Below, piece by piece: positions 14,299 to 15,646 of a stretch of 15,646 bases of DNA. The position numbers and the translations under genes were made by a program. Each line of letters starts with the position of its first letter. Positions within the stretch are counted from its first letter, which is position 1. A model generated the notes under the pieces. The model ran no database searches. It saw only the letters and a program-made list of their open reading frames with translations, and was not told the origin of the DNA. The stretch is from Ruminococcus sp. UBA4275 (lineage in GTDB: Bacteria > Bacillota > Clostridia > Oscillospirales > Ruminococcaceae): assembly GCA_002395085.1 (NCBI GenBank), contig DGVV01000085.1, forward strand, positions 1 through 15,646, read 5' to 3'.

Positions 14299-15646
14299 AT
14301 GCATACCAGAAAGCTCACTGCAATCCTTGCAGCGTCTGCAACTCTGACCGCCTCATGCCTCAGCACACTCCCCGTACAGTTCACAGCCGGCGCGTCCTAC
14401 TACGAAACCGGCACAATCGGGGAAATCACCTACCAGAAATACAGCGACTACGCAGTTATCAGCAAATGCGACCCCGATGCCGCCGGCACGCTCCGGCTTC
14501 CCGCCAATATAGACGGCGTCCCCGTCACCAGAATCGGCAATAACGCACTCGCTGACTGTACCAACCTCATCGCCGTCACAATACCGGAATCTGTGACCTA
14601 TATCGGGTTCGCTGCCTTCAGCGGCTGCTCCAATCTCACCGCCATCACGATCCCTTCCGGCGTGACCCAGATAGATGACAATGCCTTCAGCGAATGCAAA
14701 AACCTATCGGCTGTCCGCATTGGTGACAGCGTAGAGAAAATCGGCGCTTATGCTTTTCACGACTGCAAAAGCCTGAATAAAATCGTGCTGCCTGCCGCCC
14801 TTACTGAAGTTTCCAACCACGCATTCTATCAGTGCAGCGCACTCAAATCCGTTACTTTTCCGGAAGGTCTGGAGTCCATCGGAGATTACGCCTTCCGTGC
14901 CTGTTCCGCACTGGAATCCGCTGAACTGCCGGAAAGCCTCCGCAGCATCGGGGAATATGCCTTCTCCGCCTGTTCCGCCATGGGTACGCTGACCCTCAGC
15001 AACGGTGTCGCGGAAATCGGCAGCAATGCCTTCCGCGAGTGCATCGCGCTCAAATCACTGGTTCTGCCTGATACCGTCACGCTGCTAGGCACGGGTGCTT
15101 TCAATGGCTGCGCCGAACTGGAACAGATCACGCTGTCCCGCGGTCTGACAACCCTCTGCGCCAATGTCTTCTATAACTGCGGCGCACTGAAAACCCTTGT
15201 GATACCGGAAAATGTTACCGAGATCGAGGAATATGCAATCGGTTACTGCCGCAGCCTGTCTTCCGTCGCGCTGATGAACCGTAATGCGCAGATTGCGGAG
15301 AATATGAATGTTTTCTGCAATGCCTATAATACGACGAATGCTACCATCTACGGATATGCAGACTCCACTGCCGAGAAATACGCTTCCACATACGGCTACA
15401 ACTTTGAACTGATTGATCCGGATGAGACGAAGCCGCGTACAACGACAGTCACCACAACAACACAGACAACGACACATACCACAACAACATCCCCTGCAAC
15501 CACTACTACCACCACCACTACACCGAAAACAACGACCACAACGTCCACGACGTCCACATCGAAAACGACTGTTTCTACAACGAAATCCACTTCTTCCAAG
15601 ACCACGACAAAATCTACCACATCCAAGACAACTACATCCAAAACAA
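14299..15646 (+). CDS. Secreted BspA-type leucine-rich-repeat protein, 3' end outside window
   Basis: 449 residues are visible and the frame is still open at the edge. The ATG follows AAAGGAAAAG by about 11 nt. Residues 1-32 form a signal peptide (FTAGAS cleavage region) without a proper lipobox. About 75-325 contains eleven LRR_5/BspA repeats of 22-24 residues, each with the core xAFxxCxxLxxVxIPxxVTxIG. A typical capping segment follows (ATIYGYADSTAEKYA, 348-362). From 376 on the chain is almost only Thr, Ser and Lys, a flexible linker. In ruminococci such linkers often lead to a dockerin or wall-anchoring domain, which would lie beyond the window. BspA-type repeats generally mediate adhesion or protein binding. 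Fold and secretion are clear; the partner is unknown. Confidence 0.9.
   Translation, partial: MHTRKLTAILAASATLTASCLSTLPVQFTAGASYYETGTIGEITYQKYSDYAVISKCDPDAAGTLRLPANIDGVPVTRIGNNALADCTNLIAVTIPESVTYIGFAAFSGCSNLTAITIPSGVTQIDDNAFSECKNLSAVRIGDSVEKIGAYAFHDCKSLNKIVLPAALTEVSNHAFYQCSALKSVTFPEGLESIGDYAFRACSALESAELPESLRSIGEYAFSACSAMGTLTLSNGVAEIGSNAFRECIALKSLVLPDTVTLLGTGAFNGCAELEQITLSRGLTTLCANVFYNCGALKTLVIPENVTEIEEYAIGYCRSLSSVALMNRNAQIAENMNVFCNAYNTTNATIYGYADSTAEKYASTYGYNFELIDPDETKPRTTTVTTTTQTTTHTTTTSPATTTTTTTTPKTTTTTSTTSTSKTTVSTTKSTSSKTTTKSTTSKTTTSKT

Noticed and set aside
15432..15646. ACA/ACC/ACG-rich tract as a possible tandem repeat array or CRISPR-like element
   Set aside because: It is in frame with the leucine-rich-repeat protein and simply encodes a Thr/Ser/Lys linker using mixed Thr codons. 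There are no constant repeats and spacers.

Overview
The window reads as a chromosomal piece of a low-to-mid GC Gram-positive anaerobe of the Oscillospiraceae/Ruminococcus kind. The pointers are consensus sigma-A promoters with extended -10 boxes, strong AGGAGG ribosome sites, a clostridial 2[4Fe-4S] ferredoxin, and Thr-rich linkers behind leucine-rich repeats, a style common in ruminococcal exoproteins. Genus-level assignment is inference; no rRNA or species marker is present.

Positions about 110-11626 hold one long minus-strand operon of eight genes. It starts from a near-perfect promoter (TTGACA-17-TATAAT at 11786-11758) and ends at a 14-bp hairpin (46-79). In transcription order it encodes: a 967-residue solute-binding protein with extra N-terminal beta-rich, carbohydrate-binding-like regions; a first MalF/MalG-type permease pair; a secreted NHL-type beta-propeller protein with a TPR-like segment and a C-terminal membrane anchor; a small Yip1-family membrane protein; a 789-residue exported DUF5696-type protein that may have a glycosidase-like fold; and a second MalF/MalG-type pair, the last member of which has a long cytoplasmic N-terminal tail. 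Gaps are 9-71 nt, with one ATGA overlap. No ATPase is encoded here, so one must be supplied from elsewhere, as is common for Gram-positive carbohydrate (CUT1) importers. Taken together this looks like a carbohydrate capture and import machine with an unusual set of envelope accessory proteins. The substrate is unknown. This locus is the best candidate in the window for a poorly described system.

To the right of a 0.4-kb AT-rich divergent regulatory region (11740-12138) are short single-gene units: a 56-residue ferredoxin with its own promoter and terminator; a DUF4352-like lipoprotein with a strong promoter and a perfect inverted repeat at the expected mRNA start; and, convergent with it and sharing a bidirectional terminator, a membrane-anchored M23/LytM protein. 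The M23 protein keeps its zinc motifs but has lost one conserved histidine, which makes it SpoIIQ-like. Finally a plus-strand gene for a secreted BspA-type leucine-rich-repeat protein begins at 14299 and runs off the right edge inside a Thr/Ser/Lys-rich linker.
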